Below are positions 1-10,147 of a DNA stretch of 39,252 nucleotides, one piece after another. Source of the DNA: Silene noctiflora (Eukaryota > Streptophyta > Magnoliopsida > Caryophyllales > Caryophyllaceae); assembly GCA_009801015.1 (NCBI GenBank), contig VHZZ01000010.1:138135-177386 (forward strand). Direction: 5' to 3'. A program made the translations under genes and the position numbers. Numbering within the stretch: the first letter of the stretch is position 1; each line of letters starts with the position of its first letter. Under the pieces are notes generated by a model. That model saw only the letters and a list, made by a program, of their open reading frames with translations, made no database searches and was not told the DNA's origin.

Positions 1-511
1 ATAATAATAATAATAATAATGTAATGAAAGAAATATTCTACTTATTACCTTATTTAGATCGATATTTTTTGGAGGGAAAATTTGATTTGATCCACTTGAC
101 ATCTGACAACTGACTTCCTCTTATTTCCTTCGTCTTTGTGTCAAAATCAATGAATAATAATTGACCGAGACGGAGAGGGAGTAGTTGTATTGGGTGAGTA
201 TTATTGTAGTGCCATGGTACAATGGGGCATAGACGTCGTCGGTTAGCCGTGTTTAAGAATGTTGTCGGTCGTAACTCAAATCATAACTCGTAAGATACAA
301 ATGAGGAACATGAGTTGTGGTAAACCATGTGTCTTTCTTTAATTCTTTAAACAATTCCAAACCGGCATACCACTATCGTAGGCTCATAGCTTGACTTCTC
401 AAGTTAATTCACACCAGGTCATGAAAGCACATTGACGGAGGCGGAATTTGAGTTTAGGGGTGAAAAATTAGCGAGTGAGCGTCCCTACTAGCCTCCCTAA
501 CTAGAACCACC
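1..511. other. Intergenic flank without a recognisable gene
   Basis: The window opens in an (ATA)n microsatellite covering positions 1-20. The remainder is ordinary AT-rich plant intergenic DNA. I found no open frame with coding character and no RNA gene. The last nine bases, 503-511 (AGAACCACC), form the left target-site duplication of the next element. Confidence 0.6.
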
Positions 512-977
512 TAGACCTGGCAAAAGTAACCCGACCCGATTGACCCGACCCGAAAAGGCTGACCCGAGACCCGAAATGACCTGAACTACATCACCCGAAT
601 ATGACCCGAAAACCCGAACAGACCCGACCCAACCCGAACATGACCCGAGCTCTTGACCCGTAACTGTCCCGACCCGAAAATGACCCGGCTCTGAAATCAC
701 TCAATCCGAAAATGACCCGACAAAACATAACTCTAATTGAACCGAAAAGACTTGAAATAGTTTTTTTTCTCTTATTCATTGACCCGAAAATGACCCGACC
801 CAAAATAACCCGGCCCGGATACCCGAAACTGACCCGACGAACAAACCCGAAATAGACCTGAAACCCGAAATGACCCGAGGCGACCCGAATTAACCCAAAA
901 TTAATGAAAGACCCGAACTGATCTGACCTGAACTGACCCGACCCGAACCCGACCCGTTGACCCGATTTGCCAGGTCT
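512..977. mobile_element. Non-autonomous TIR element with GACCCG-repeat body, copy 1 (Mutator-like by TSD length)
   Basis: The element starts TAGACCTGGCAAA (512-524) and ends TTTGCCAGGTCT (966-977), a near-perfect terminal inverted repeat. It is flanked by an exact 9-bp direct repeat AGAACCACC at 503-511 and 978-986. A 9-bp target duplication is the hallmark of the Mutator/MULE superfamily, which is the basis for the class call; TIRs this short are atypical for Mutator. Inside are dozens of GACCCG and ACCCGAAA units in irregular tandem order, interrupted near 724-780 by a unique AT-rich stretch. There is no transposase gene, so it would depend on enzymes supplied elsewhere. A second copy lies at 23746-24136. 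Apparent reading frames inside, on either strand, are repeat translations and not genes. Confidence 0.75.
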
Positions 978-1096
978 AGAACCACCACTGTTGATGATGA
1001 TGATTATACATATATACAAATCATTTATCTACGCAAATTCGATCTTGTTTTAAATCGTATATATGTCTTAAAGTTGAAAGTAAATTTAATAAGTTA

Positions 1097-1285
1097 CTCC
1101 CTCCGTCCCGGTCATTTGTTGTCCTTTTCCATTTTGGAGTGTCTCAGTCATTTATTGTCCTTTCTATTTTAGAATTGCATTTGATGAGTAATTTGATCTT
1201 TTACCTTCAATTTAGTCCACTTGTCATGTTATAATTGGCTCCCTCCTCTTTCCCTGGTCACAACAAATGACCAGGATGGAGGGAG
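1097..1285. mobile_element. Stowaway-type MITE (Tc1/mariner derived)
   Basis: The left end is CTCCCTCCGTCCCGGTCATT and the right end, read in reverse, is CTCCCTCCATCCTGGTCATT, followed on both sides by TTGTTG. Both ends are bordered by TA, the expected target duplication. The length of 189 bp and the CTCCCTCCGT terminus are standard for plant Stowaway MITEs. No coding content is present. Confidence 0.88.
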
Positions 1286-1883
1286 TACATAAAACAAAAG
1301 TAAATATATAGTCGAGGGGATAAAAAAAGTTTCTCTCTTTATCTTGTGTGTTGGGTATAAAAATCCGTATCTCGTGAATTTGAACTGTGAATATGGATAA
1401 AAAGAATAAAAATTAGGATTGTATTTACACAATTCTTATACCAAATACTTTGACAAGATACTATTTATGACACAACTAAGGATCATGGAGTTAGACAAAG
1501 AAAATGGCTCAACCAGGTCGGATACTAGTCGTGGTAGCTCGAATTATAGGGTTGGTCAAATTTCGAGTTGGTGTCGTTTTCGAGTATTGTTATCAAGTTG
1601 TTTAAGGATAACGATAGTAAACATATGGATCGAATCAGGTCGTTATTCAAGTCGATTATTAAGCATCCCATTGACCTATGAACACTTGCCCATAACTTCA
1701 ATGACATACCATAGTTGACCAAAGGGTTTATTTTTTTAGGTTAAAGTTGGTTTATTGGATTCTCATTAAATCCATTGTTGTTTAAGTTGGTTACTGGATT
1801 CTCATTAAATCTCTGTCATAATCTCAAACTATAATTCTTTATTTAATCCTAATCACCTCCTTATTAAATTCTACAGTAATTTT

Positions 1884-1884
<1 letters not shown>

Positions 1885-1923
<39 letters not shown>
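1885..1923. repeat. (TAA)n microsatellite
   Basis: About thirteen consecutive TAA units. A second (TAA)n tract at about 2201-2221 closes the retroelement-like fragment lying between the two tracts. Confidence 0.9.
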
Positions 1924-1928
<5 letters not shown>

Positions 1929-1929
1929 G

Positions 1930-2222
1930 TGTCAAATGAGGGTTTGTGCACGGAGATCGGCTATGTTTTCCTGTCTTTTCCTTTCTCGTCCTTGAGGGAG
2001 TTGGAGGCGGATGCTATTGCCTTGCTCAAGCGGATTCAGAAATGTTCTGTATCTCAGGATGTCGGGACGCGTGCTGCTGCTTTTATTTTTACTCGTCTTA
2101 GCTTTGCTATAGCTGAGGGGTGAGAGCCCAGATAGTATCTCGGCTGCCCACCAATTTTTGTAAACTTTGTTTTGATTTATCAATAAAAGTGACTTTTTTA
2201 TAATAATAATAATAATAATAAA
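1930..2222 (+). pseudogene. Short decayed 3' fragment of a retroelement-type coding sequence
   Basis: Positions 1929-2123 give a short frame containing LKRIQKCSVSQDVGTRAA and ending FAIAEG before a stop. Shifting frame just before that stop continues as GVRAQIVSRLPTNF, so one conserved-looking tail is split by a frameshift. From memory this resembles the C-terminus of reverse-transcriptase polyproteins common in Caryophyllales genomes; I cannot verify this here. A non-coding tail follows and ends in (TAA)n. A 5'-truncated LINE-like insertion whose ends lie in TAA repeats would explain the layout, but the class is uncertain. Confidence 0.42.
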
Positions 2223-2286
2223 TTAGTCACAAGATCACAGTACATTTTTGCAGATCAACCCACCTCCACTTCCTCCCTCTAAACCC

Positions 2287-2291
<5 letters not shown>

Positions 2292-2332
<41 letters not shown>
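2292..2332. repeat. Poly-T tract (41 T)
   Basis: An uninterrupted run of T on the plus strand. It could be the poly-A tail of an antisense retroposed sequence or simple slippage; no target duplication was recognised. Confidence 0.85.
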
Positions 2333-2335
<3 letters not shown>

Positions 2336-2763
2336 GATATATAGTGTGATGTAGATGTAAGCGCGTTGTATACATTATTTGGATTATTTGGATGTATGTG
2401 AACATATACCAATATATGTCTCGGTTTATCCGTCTTAAAATGGAAACGAGTTAAATATATTCCTACAATTCCACTGGTATATACGAAATGAGTTGAACTA
2501 AACTTAATAGAGCTGAACTGAATCGAATAGCGCTAAACTAAACTGAAATGAGCTAAAATTAAGCATATTTATGTATATCGTATACTTAGTGACGTAACCA
2601 GTATTTATAGTTCCGTCATCACTTATACTATCTGAATGTATATTTTATTGATGAGACTAAGTTCCATTTTCACACCTCACAGTTAACAGTAGACTAGAAT
2701 GAGTGAGGAAAGAGCTGAAAATATTTAATTTTATCATGAATTTATAAAATTTATAAATTTATA

Positions 2764-2783
2764 AATTCATAAATTTATGAATT
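2764..2783. repeat. Perfect 20-bp AT-rich palindrome
   Basis: The sequence AATTCATAAATTTATGAATT equals its own reverse complement and lies in a longer ATTTATAAA-rich stretch from about 2736. It could extrude a hairpin. It is upstream of the QUA2-like gene and no function is assigned. Confidence 0.7.
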
Positions 2784-2952
2784 GGCTGCATTTAATGCTT
2801 CAAGCATCTACTTATTTATACTACTACCATCACTATAATACTTTAGTGTAATTAGTAGAACTACTAGCTTTTACTTAACTTTATTTATTTTATGTTAAGT
2901 TCTTGTCTTTTCATTTCATTAAATTAATTTAATTGATCTTCAACCCACTAAA

Positions 2953-3172
2953 ATCTTCCATAATTCTTCACAAATTTCCAATTTTTATTACATTTTAATG
3001 TGATTTAGAGTATAAAATTTCAATTTTTGTTCCAAAGTTTCAATTTTTTTTTTTTTTTTTATCCTTCATGATTCTCCATAAATTCTCAAGTTTTGTACAT
3101 TTTGTTGTGATTTACAGTGAAAAAGTTCAATTTTTGTTCCAAAGTTTCAATCTTTTTATCTGGGTTTGATAG
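2953..3172 (+). repeat. Tandem duplication (period about 108 bp) in the presumed leader of the QUA2-like gene
   Basis: CAATTTTTGTTCCAAAGTTT occurs at 3021 and again at 3129, 108 bp apart. The flanks also match: CTTCCATAATTCTTCA with CTCCATAAATTCTCAA, and TGTGATTTAGAG with TGTGATTTACAG. The left copy ends in a 17-base T run at 3044-3060. The T-rich composition suits a transcribed 5' leader or a leader intron. Confidence 0.65.
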
Positions 3173-3279
3173 ATATTCATCCTTCATCTTACTTTTTTAC
3201 TGGGTTCTTTTACTGTCAGGTTTGTCTCTTTTATCCAACATTTTATCTTTTTCTGATCACATATTTAGTATTTTATTTA

Positions 3280-3362
3280 CTACCTCAATCCCAATCCTTT
3301 GTTTACCTTTTTTATTATCGTATTTTAATCAAAGGTAAACAAATGATTGAGACGGAAAAAGT
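3280..3362. mobile_element. Very short Stowaway-like MITE
   Basis: The left end reads CTACCTCAATCCCAATCCTT then TGTTTACC. The right end reversed reads CTTTTTCCGTCTCAATCATT then TGTTTACC. TA borders both sides. The two inverted arms almost meet, leaving a fold-back element of about 80 bp with little internal sequence. Confidence 0.68.
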
Positions 3363-4165
3363 ATATTTCTTGATGTATAAGCTTGTTTTTGGTTAATCTT
3401 GATTGATTTTTTGAATTTGGTGTAGTTTGTTAAATGATTAATGATTAATGGGTATTTTTAATGGTCTGTATTAGAATTAGAATAAAGAATTATTGTTGAA
3501 TTTGTTAGTGAATTAAGCAAATTTGGTATTTTTTTCCAAATATGTTCTTGGGGGGTACTTTTTTCTGTTGTTTGATCAATTCTGTGTAAAGTAATTAGCT
3601 AGATCTTCATAGATTGTGACGACTACGACTCACACCCGATTTAAATAATGTTAAAAAGTAAGAGGGTTGTGAGACGTCACAAGCTTACGACCATCCCAAG
3701 CAAGACTTGTGTTGTTGCTTTTTTTGCTCAAGCTTGTTGTATGTTGTACTAATTACTATTATCTGATCACAATTACTGTTTAATTTGCAAAACTGGACTA
3801 ATAAATGCTTGTTTGGATCTGCTGCCCTAATGTTATCTCCATACTTTGCTGTCCCCTCTGGTTGCTTTTTTCAATACGACTTTGCTATAAATTACGGTGT
3901 AGTTTTGATCGCGATTATAAAGTCGTTTGTGTTTCTGTGTAATAGATATTCATTTCCTTTCAAAGACAGTCTCAATGTCAATTTGAGTCCACTAGCCCAC
4001 TGTGCAAGTGCAACACTACCCGTACTAGTTAAGCTAACCGACATCTGCACCTTGTTATGAATTACAAGTAGTGCTAGATAGTATACTCAAATTTTATGTA
4101 GTGTTTTTATCTGGTTTCATTGAAATCTTAAAGCTGCCATTGTAGGATTCTTTCCCATATAAAAA
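3363..4165 (+). other. Upstream and 5' leader region of the QUA2-like gene
   Basis: No separate gene is seen. A likely 5' UTR splice acceptor (TTGTAG) lies at 4140-4145, just before the start codon, so part of this stretch may be a leader intron. A short open frame at 3785-4060 lacks coding features. Confidence 0.4.
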
Positions 4166-7100
4166 ATGTCAAGGCCTCTGCATAGAGGCGTATCTGGGGA
4201 GCAGCGGCGTTTTTCTGTTGGTAGTCATGGTTCTTGGGATTCAGATGACTCACAAATGAAAGTCAAAACAGTAAAGGAGGATGACCATGGTTCTCGTTCT
4301 TCTGCGGATAATGGCTATCTAACGCAATTTCGATTATCATCTGATAATGTTTCCTCAAAGTTGGGTGTGAATGAAAATGGCTTTGCCAGTCCAAGAAGTC
4401 GGCACAAGTTAGCGATGGCTCTCCTTAGGACCAGTCTAGTTCTCATAGTGATTCTTGCTTTAGTTGTGTCCTTTTGGTGGACAATTTCGATAACAACATC
4501 ATCTAGAGGCCATATATACCATACTTACAGGAGACTACAAGAGCAGCTTGTGTTAGACCTTACGGCTATCAGTGATCTTTCTCAGGGACCCTCAAAGATT
4601 GCAGAATTAGACTTTTGTTCTGAGGAGTTCGAGAACTTTGTCCCATGTTATAATGTTTCTAAAAGTCAGGAGTATGATCGTCAGTGTGAGCGAATCCTGA
4701 AGCAAGATTGCTTGATTTCACCTCCTCGGCATTATAGGATTCCACTTAGATGGCCTACTGGAAGAGATGTCATTTGGGTTGCAAATGTCAAAATTAGTGC
4801 TCAAGAGGTACTCTCTTCTGGAAGCTTGACCAAAAGGTGAGTCCATAAACTATGTGAATTTGGATGTGGCAATATTTGTTTTCGTAATGTATTCCGTATA
4901 TGTTAATCAATAGCTCTCTACTCTAAATGCAGGATGATGATGTTGGATGATGAACAAATCTCCTTCCGCTCTGATTCTATGACATCCGATAGCATCGAGG
5001 ACTACTCTCATCAAGTTGCAGAAATGATTGGGTTAAGAAGTACTTCAAATTTTGCTCAGTCGGGGGTATGTTGTATTATTCTTTTAATTGACACCTTTAA
5101 TCGGCCCTTTTTTTATAACAAAACAATGATCAAGAAACATCATTCTTTTGTGCAGGTACGAAATATTCTGGACATAGAATGCGGTTTTGGTACCTTTGGT
5201 GCACATCTCTTCAAAAACCAGTTACTTACAATGTGCGTTGCACCCTACGAAGCTTCAGGAAGCCAAGTACAGCTCACACTTGAAAGAGGTCTTCCAGCCA
5301 TGATTGGGTCCTTTAGTAAAAATCAGTTGCCATTTCCATCGCTTTCTTATGATATGGTACACTGTGCTCGATGTGCCATTGACTGGGATCTCAAAGGTAT
5401 GTTAAGAGAAATTCTGAATTTTGTCATGTTGAAATGTCTGATCTGGCGAGGAAGCGTGGTGATTGTCTTCTCAACTTTATGGGGTTTCTTGCTTCTCTGT
5501 CAACAAAATTATGGGTCGATAATATGCTGAGACCAGTTCTATGTAGAGGACTGGCATAGAATAAACTCAATTTGAATTTGTTATTGTTTGTGTTCTCTGC
5601 AACTAAAGATTGAACCTGCATACCAGACTACCAGGTGGGTATTATATAGACGGTCTCATACGTGTGACCAATCCTAGCCTCAACAACAACATTACCCCAG
5701 GCTTCCGCAAATTGCGGGGTGGGGGTCGGGCGTACACAGCCCTATCCTTGTGTTAGCAACAGGCTGTATAATCGATTCCTTTCCCATGTGACATCATCCC
5801 ATATAGGTTTAGTAGTTTTCTTGCCTAGCAAGTTCTAAGCCTTGCAACTAGGTGGGACAACATAGTTTTATGATGCAATTATCGAATTTAGGAGGTCAAA
5901 ATGAGTTGATGTTGAACCGACATTTCTTGCAGATGGCTTGTACTTGGTTGAGGTTGATAGAGTCTTAAGACCAAGTGGATATTTTGTTTGGACTTCACCT
6001 ATTACCAATGCCCGTAATAAGCCTAATCAGAAGAAATGGAACCTTATCCATAGTTTTGCTGAGAACCTTTGTTGGGAATTGCTATCGCAACAGGATGAAA
6101 CAGTTGTGTGGAAGAAGACTGCTAAACGAGGTTGCTATTTCTCGAGGTTAGATTTTTCATCTGGTTTGTTTTTGTACGATGGACATTGCTTTACAATTTG
6201 TGGGTAAGTAATAGCTGTTTACCTACCTCTAATTTCAGGAAATCTGGGACCGTCCCTGCTGTTTGCAACAAAGGTCAGGATATTGAATCTCCATATTATC
6301 GACCCCTCCAAACATGCATATCAGGTACTCGCAGCCCTCGATGGCTCTCGGTTGAGGAAAAGTCAACTTGGCCTTCTAGAGCAAAGTTAAATAAAAAAGA
6401 GCTACAACCTCATGGTACGTTTAATGGTCCCTCTATACGTAATGAAAATGTGTCCTCACATGTGACTTACGGTGAACCATTACCAATTTTCCATATCCAC
6501 CAATCAAGTATTGGAAGTGAAACTATTTTAAGAGAAACCGAAAATGGAAAATTGAGCAATCTTTTTGGCACGAAGAAAGATGCAGTACATTGGCTATCTT
6601 GCGTTGCATTGTTATTATTCTTCCCATACTGTTACAGATCTTTCTGGACTGTAATTAACTGTTCTTTTGATTATCCAGGGCTACGTGCTGAAGATTTGGT
6701 CGATGACAATGCCATTTGGATTTCTGCAATCCGTGATTATTGGTCTCTGCTCTCGCCTATAATTTTCTCAGACCATCCAAAAAGACCTGGAGATGAGGAT
6801 CCCTCTCCTCCTTTCAACATGCTCAGGAATGTGCTGGACATGAATGCTCGGTTTGGTGGTTTTAATTCCGCTTTAGTGGATACTAAGAAGTCTGTGTGGG
6901 TCATGAATGTTGTATCAACAAGCGGGCCCAACTACCTTCCCTTGATTCTAGACAGGGGATTTGTGGGTGTATTGCATGATTGGTAAGCATACAAAAATCT
7001 CATGTCATAATGTTGCTAGTGCCATTTTGTTTCATCAGCGGAAGCTGTTGAAACTTTTATATCTCGCGGTCACGTCTTATATTTAACTCATTGTTGCTCC

Positions 7101-8144
7101 ATTGTGTCCTATGCAAATTGGAACTACGGTACAAGTGTTAAATACAAACATGTATTCATCCATGTATCAAACTCACCATGACTCGGTTTTTGAAGCACAG
7201 GGTCTCTGGCCAGAGAGGAAAATGTGGATTCGGGGATTTGTATACTGAACAGCAGTTCTTTAGAAATGTCTGAAATATTTAGAAATTGAAAGTGAAATTG
7301 AAAGTTGTTTGAGAGACGATGCTTATTTCTCAAAAATTATACTGCAATTTCAGATTCATTGGCATCCTTTTATTTGAGATTTCGTGTGTTTCTTTGCGTT
7401 TGATGAAAATGCCCGTGAATTACTGTTTGTAGGTGTGAAGCATTTCCAACCTACCCTCGAACATATGATTTGGTGCATGCTGATGGTCTCCTCACCTTGG
7501 AAAGCAGTCGCCAGCGCAGCTGTACCACTTTTGACATACTCATTGAGATTGACCGGGTGCTTCGACCAGAGGTACTTAGATAGCTATCTATTGCAGATTT
7601 TCTGTATTTACGATCAATTAAAATAGCTATATGCCACATTTCCGTAGCCCATGAATTTCAGCTACTGTCTTATGAGATGGTCTTATCGGATGAAACTGGC
7701 CCAAAATAGCGTAACCTTGAGAAATACTTTTATTTACATAGCATCCAATTTTGTTTTGACAACCTTTAACGAATATGTTATATTAGTGACAAAATTATAA
7801 TACTCGAAAAATTTCTCAATTTAAATGTGCTCGTTATCACTAAAAGTATCAGTTTCGTCAAAAGAAATTGCATTTATATATTCCGGGAGTTTTCTAGATA
7901 TTTGTTGGTCTTGCTGATAAGACGCTCAAAATTCTATACAACAATTTGTGAAGAATGTGCTAACAATTGGCTTATGTTTGCTCAGGGATGGGTAATTTTC
8001 CGAGACACAGCATCTCTGATCGAGTCCACTAGACCTCTCATTGCACGCCTGAGATGGGAGTCCCGAGTTATTGACCTCGAGACTAACAACGACGAGAAAC
8101 TCCTTGTTTGTCAGAAACCTTTCTTCAAGAAACATGCCAAGTAA
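4166..8144 (+). CDS. QUA2: QUASIMODO2/TSD2-type Golgi methyltransferase (pectin biosynthesis)
   Basis: Exons by splice signals and phase are 4166-4836, 4933-5065, 5156-5396, 5933-6146, 6239-6414, 6679-6982, 7433-7571 and 7986-8144, giving 678 residues; Arabidopsis QUA2 is about 684. The family comprises type II Golgi proteins of the DUF248 group that act in homogalacturonan methylesterification and cell adhesion. Visible are a hydrophilic N-terminus, one membrane helix at about 87-109 ([15 protein letters not shown]), the stretch [17 protein letters not shown], then two methyltransferase-like halves with [37 protein letters not shown] and [15 protein letters not shown]. All introns are GT-AG. 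Oddities: SAM motif I reads LDIECGFG, with Glu276 where relatives have Gly; intron 5 is stop-free and in frame; intron 3 carries a SINE-like sequence. QUL1 or QUL2 orthology is less likely but possible. Confidence 0.93.
5680..5790 (+). mobile_element. SINE-like fragment in intron 3 of the QUA2-like gene
   Basis: The segment contains CAACAACAACATTACCCCAG, a GCGGGGTGGGGGTCGGGCGT stretch, then TACACAGCCCTATCCTTGTG and AGGCTGT. This order resembles the body and 3' part of tRNA-derived plant SINEs of the TS type (TACGCAGCC-TTACCC-AGAGGCTGTTTCC). The 5' promoter-box portion and target duplication are not clear, so it is probably truncated. Confidence 0.5.
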
Positions 8145-8199
8145 TTTACAATCCCTACATCATATTCATCAGTGGTTCCTGTGATTATATATTTATCGA

Positions 8200-8320
8200 T
8201 ATACAAAGACGTCAAACGTCACATAGAAACAAGTTCGGCACACAAGATATATTAGAGTTGAAGCCAGCCACAACGCCTATGGAGCCTAAGGCAAACATAG
8301 GGCCCCTGCAACGACGTAAG
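8200..8320 (+). pseudogene. Possible Ty1/copia reverse-transcriptase scrap
   Basis: In one frame the stretch reads ILELKPATTPMEPKANIG. This resembles the segment LLGCKPATTPMEPN that follows the catalytic part of copia reverse transcriptases. Sequence on either side is not convincingly related, so this is at most a very small, decayed fragment. A chance match cannot be excluded. Confidence 0.33.
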
Positions 8321-9896
8321 TCAAACAGGGAGATTGATCATCGAATATAAGTTGAAATTTATTTAAGTTATACGCCTGCATTTTGACAGTACTGCTGTTA
8401 ATGATATCACTAGGGCCGCGATCAGTTGCAGTATAGTCCTTCCATGTCCTCAAGGACCTCAACTATTCTTTTGTAGAAAGATTGATTCATTATAACTTAA
8501 AAGCTGTTACAAATTTGAATACCTGCTGAATGATATATTTTCCAGCTGTGAATCTCGATCTGTACAACAATGATGGTAAGATTTATATCAGAAGTGCATG
8601 AACTGTGATATTGAATACCGTCAACATTTATGCTTTTTGTGAGCCCGACACCACGAGTCTTTAAAGTCATTAGCTTTGCATGTTATGGTGAGTCTGTTAG
8701 TGTTGCTGGGAATGGAGCGGAGTATGAATTCTCTGCTCTGATCCAAGGAGACTTAGCAGCAGCTCTAGATGTTACGGAGTTTATCTGTATACCAGAAGTG
8801 AGAACACGAGGCTAGTAGAATGATTCTTGTATGAGACGGTTTCATATATGCATTTAATCCAAATATGTGTATTCTTCACGTAATTTTTCATGTTTAATGT
8901 CAGATTCGAGTATATTCATGTTTTGATCCATGTGCTCTCGAAGGTTGTAAGCTAATGATATTTTCGGTTCCAAAAGGCAAATTAATTATCGAAGCAAAAT
9001 AAAAATACATAAAGCAATACTGTACTAAACACTAAACCTGTCAAACATGTCGGACGGGTTGAGTCGGATTTTCGAATTTTTGGGTCTTAACACCCAACAA
9101 CTATACAAAAGGAAACCACAAATTCTTACTCGTGAAGTTGTGATGTCAGAACGTTTATGATCGTTACAAGCAAGACTTTGAAAACCGAAGATATTCAAGA
9201 TATTTGTGCAGGGAAGGGACTACTGAGGGAGTACATGAGACAAAACTTACACCAATTAAGCAAAAACTGACTGATTACTGTACTGAGCGTTTCCTGTCAT
9301 TTCATGCAACTATTCCTTTTTCTGCAGAAACTAACCTTCCATCATTTTCATTAACTCCCTACACTCACCTTTCTTACAAACATTAACTAACCAATTAAAT
9401 TCTGTCAAACACAGGAGTAAAATATTTATTGAGTCGGTCTTGTTCAGAACCGTCTTAAATTAAAGACTTCTTATTACCGTCCTTTTATTGTAGAGGACTT
9501 CTTTAAATCGGTTGTGACCTATGAGTACCGTCTTAACTTAGGACCGTCTTGAGTCTTGACCATGACTTTGTGATACTTATCCATCTACTCTCCATATTTA
9601 CTTTCTTACCCTCTAAAATATTACTGTCTTTTCATTCTCAGTAAATGCTTACAGTCATTCCAATGCTCCAAGATTTCAGGTAAAAAATATAGAAAATTAC
9701 TGAAATCATTTTTCTTGTTTGTTTTCATCACATTATTAAAGTTTTTTTTGTCTTCTTGATAAATTTTACTGCATATTAATTGTGTGAGTAATGCTGTTTC
9801 TCATAATTTGTTCAAGTACAGTGAAATTTAGATGATTAGTTGCTATTTTTTGTAGTTGGATCACTAAAAGATCAAGTCTTTGATAGCAAAATTAGA

Positions 9897-10078
9897 TTAC
9901 TTGTTCCGTCCCGGTTATTTCTTTACTTTTTCTGTAATTCGGGTTCTCAGTTATTTCTTTACGTTTCCATTTTGTGTTAAGTTAATTAAGTGTTGATGTG
10001 TAAGTTGTTTTTCTTTTTTATATCTTGTAAAGTATATAATTCCGTCTTTATGCCAAAAATAAACGTAAAGAAACCGGC
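9897..10078. mobile_element. Decayed Stowaway-like MITE just upstream of the CLASSY-like gene
   Basis: The left part reads TTCCGTCCCGGTTATTTCTT then TACTTTT. The right part reversed reads AGCCGGTTTCTTTACGTTT. An internal TTCTCAGTTATTTCTTTACG matches the subterminal pattern of the family. Ends and TA borders are eroded. It sits 70 bp before the start codon, probably in the leader or a leader intron. Confidence 0.55.
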
Positions 10079-10147
10079 TTTATGTTTCTGGTAATGAGGT
10101 TTCCTAATTTTTCTAGGAACTTTGTTTGATTTAAGGCAAAACTAGAA

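Larger units (their letters stand above)
8145..10147 (+). other. Intergenic region between the QUA2-like and CLASSY-like genes
   Basis: It begins with the 3' UTR of the upstream gene. A possible copia fragment and a MITE relic are listed separately. Between 9426 and 9560 the motif ACCGTCTT and its variants recur on both strands, in the manner of a decayed inverted-repeat element. Short open frames at 8630-8815 and 9204-9386 show no recognisable family. A leader intron for the CLASSY gene is possible: a donor follows ATTTCAG near 9678 and an acceptor TTTTCTAG lies near 10117. Confidence 0.45.

Noticed and set aside
512..977. Regular repeats suggesting a CRISPR-like array
   Set aside because: Units are short, irregular and lack unique spacers of constant length, and the genome is a plant nuclear one.
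497..1019. Minus-strand open frames of 67 and 142 codons rich in Gly, Ser, Phe and Arg
   Set aside because: They are translations of the GACCCG repeat array. The lack of stops follows from composition, and no domain is present.
6132..6986. 284-codon frame taken as an independent gene
   Set aside because: It is the QUA2 frame running through exons 5 and 6 and the stop-free intron 5.
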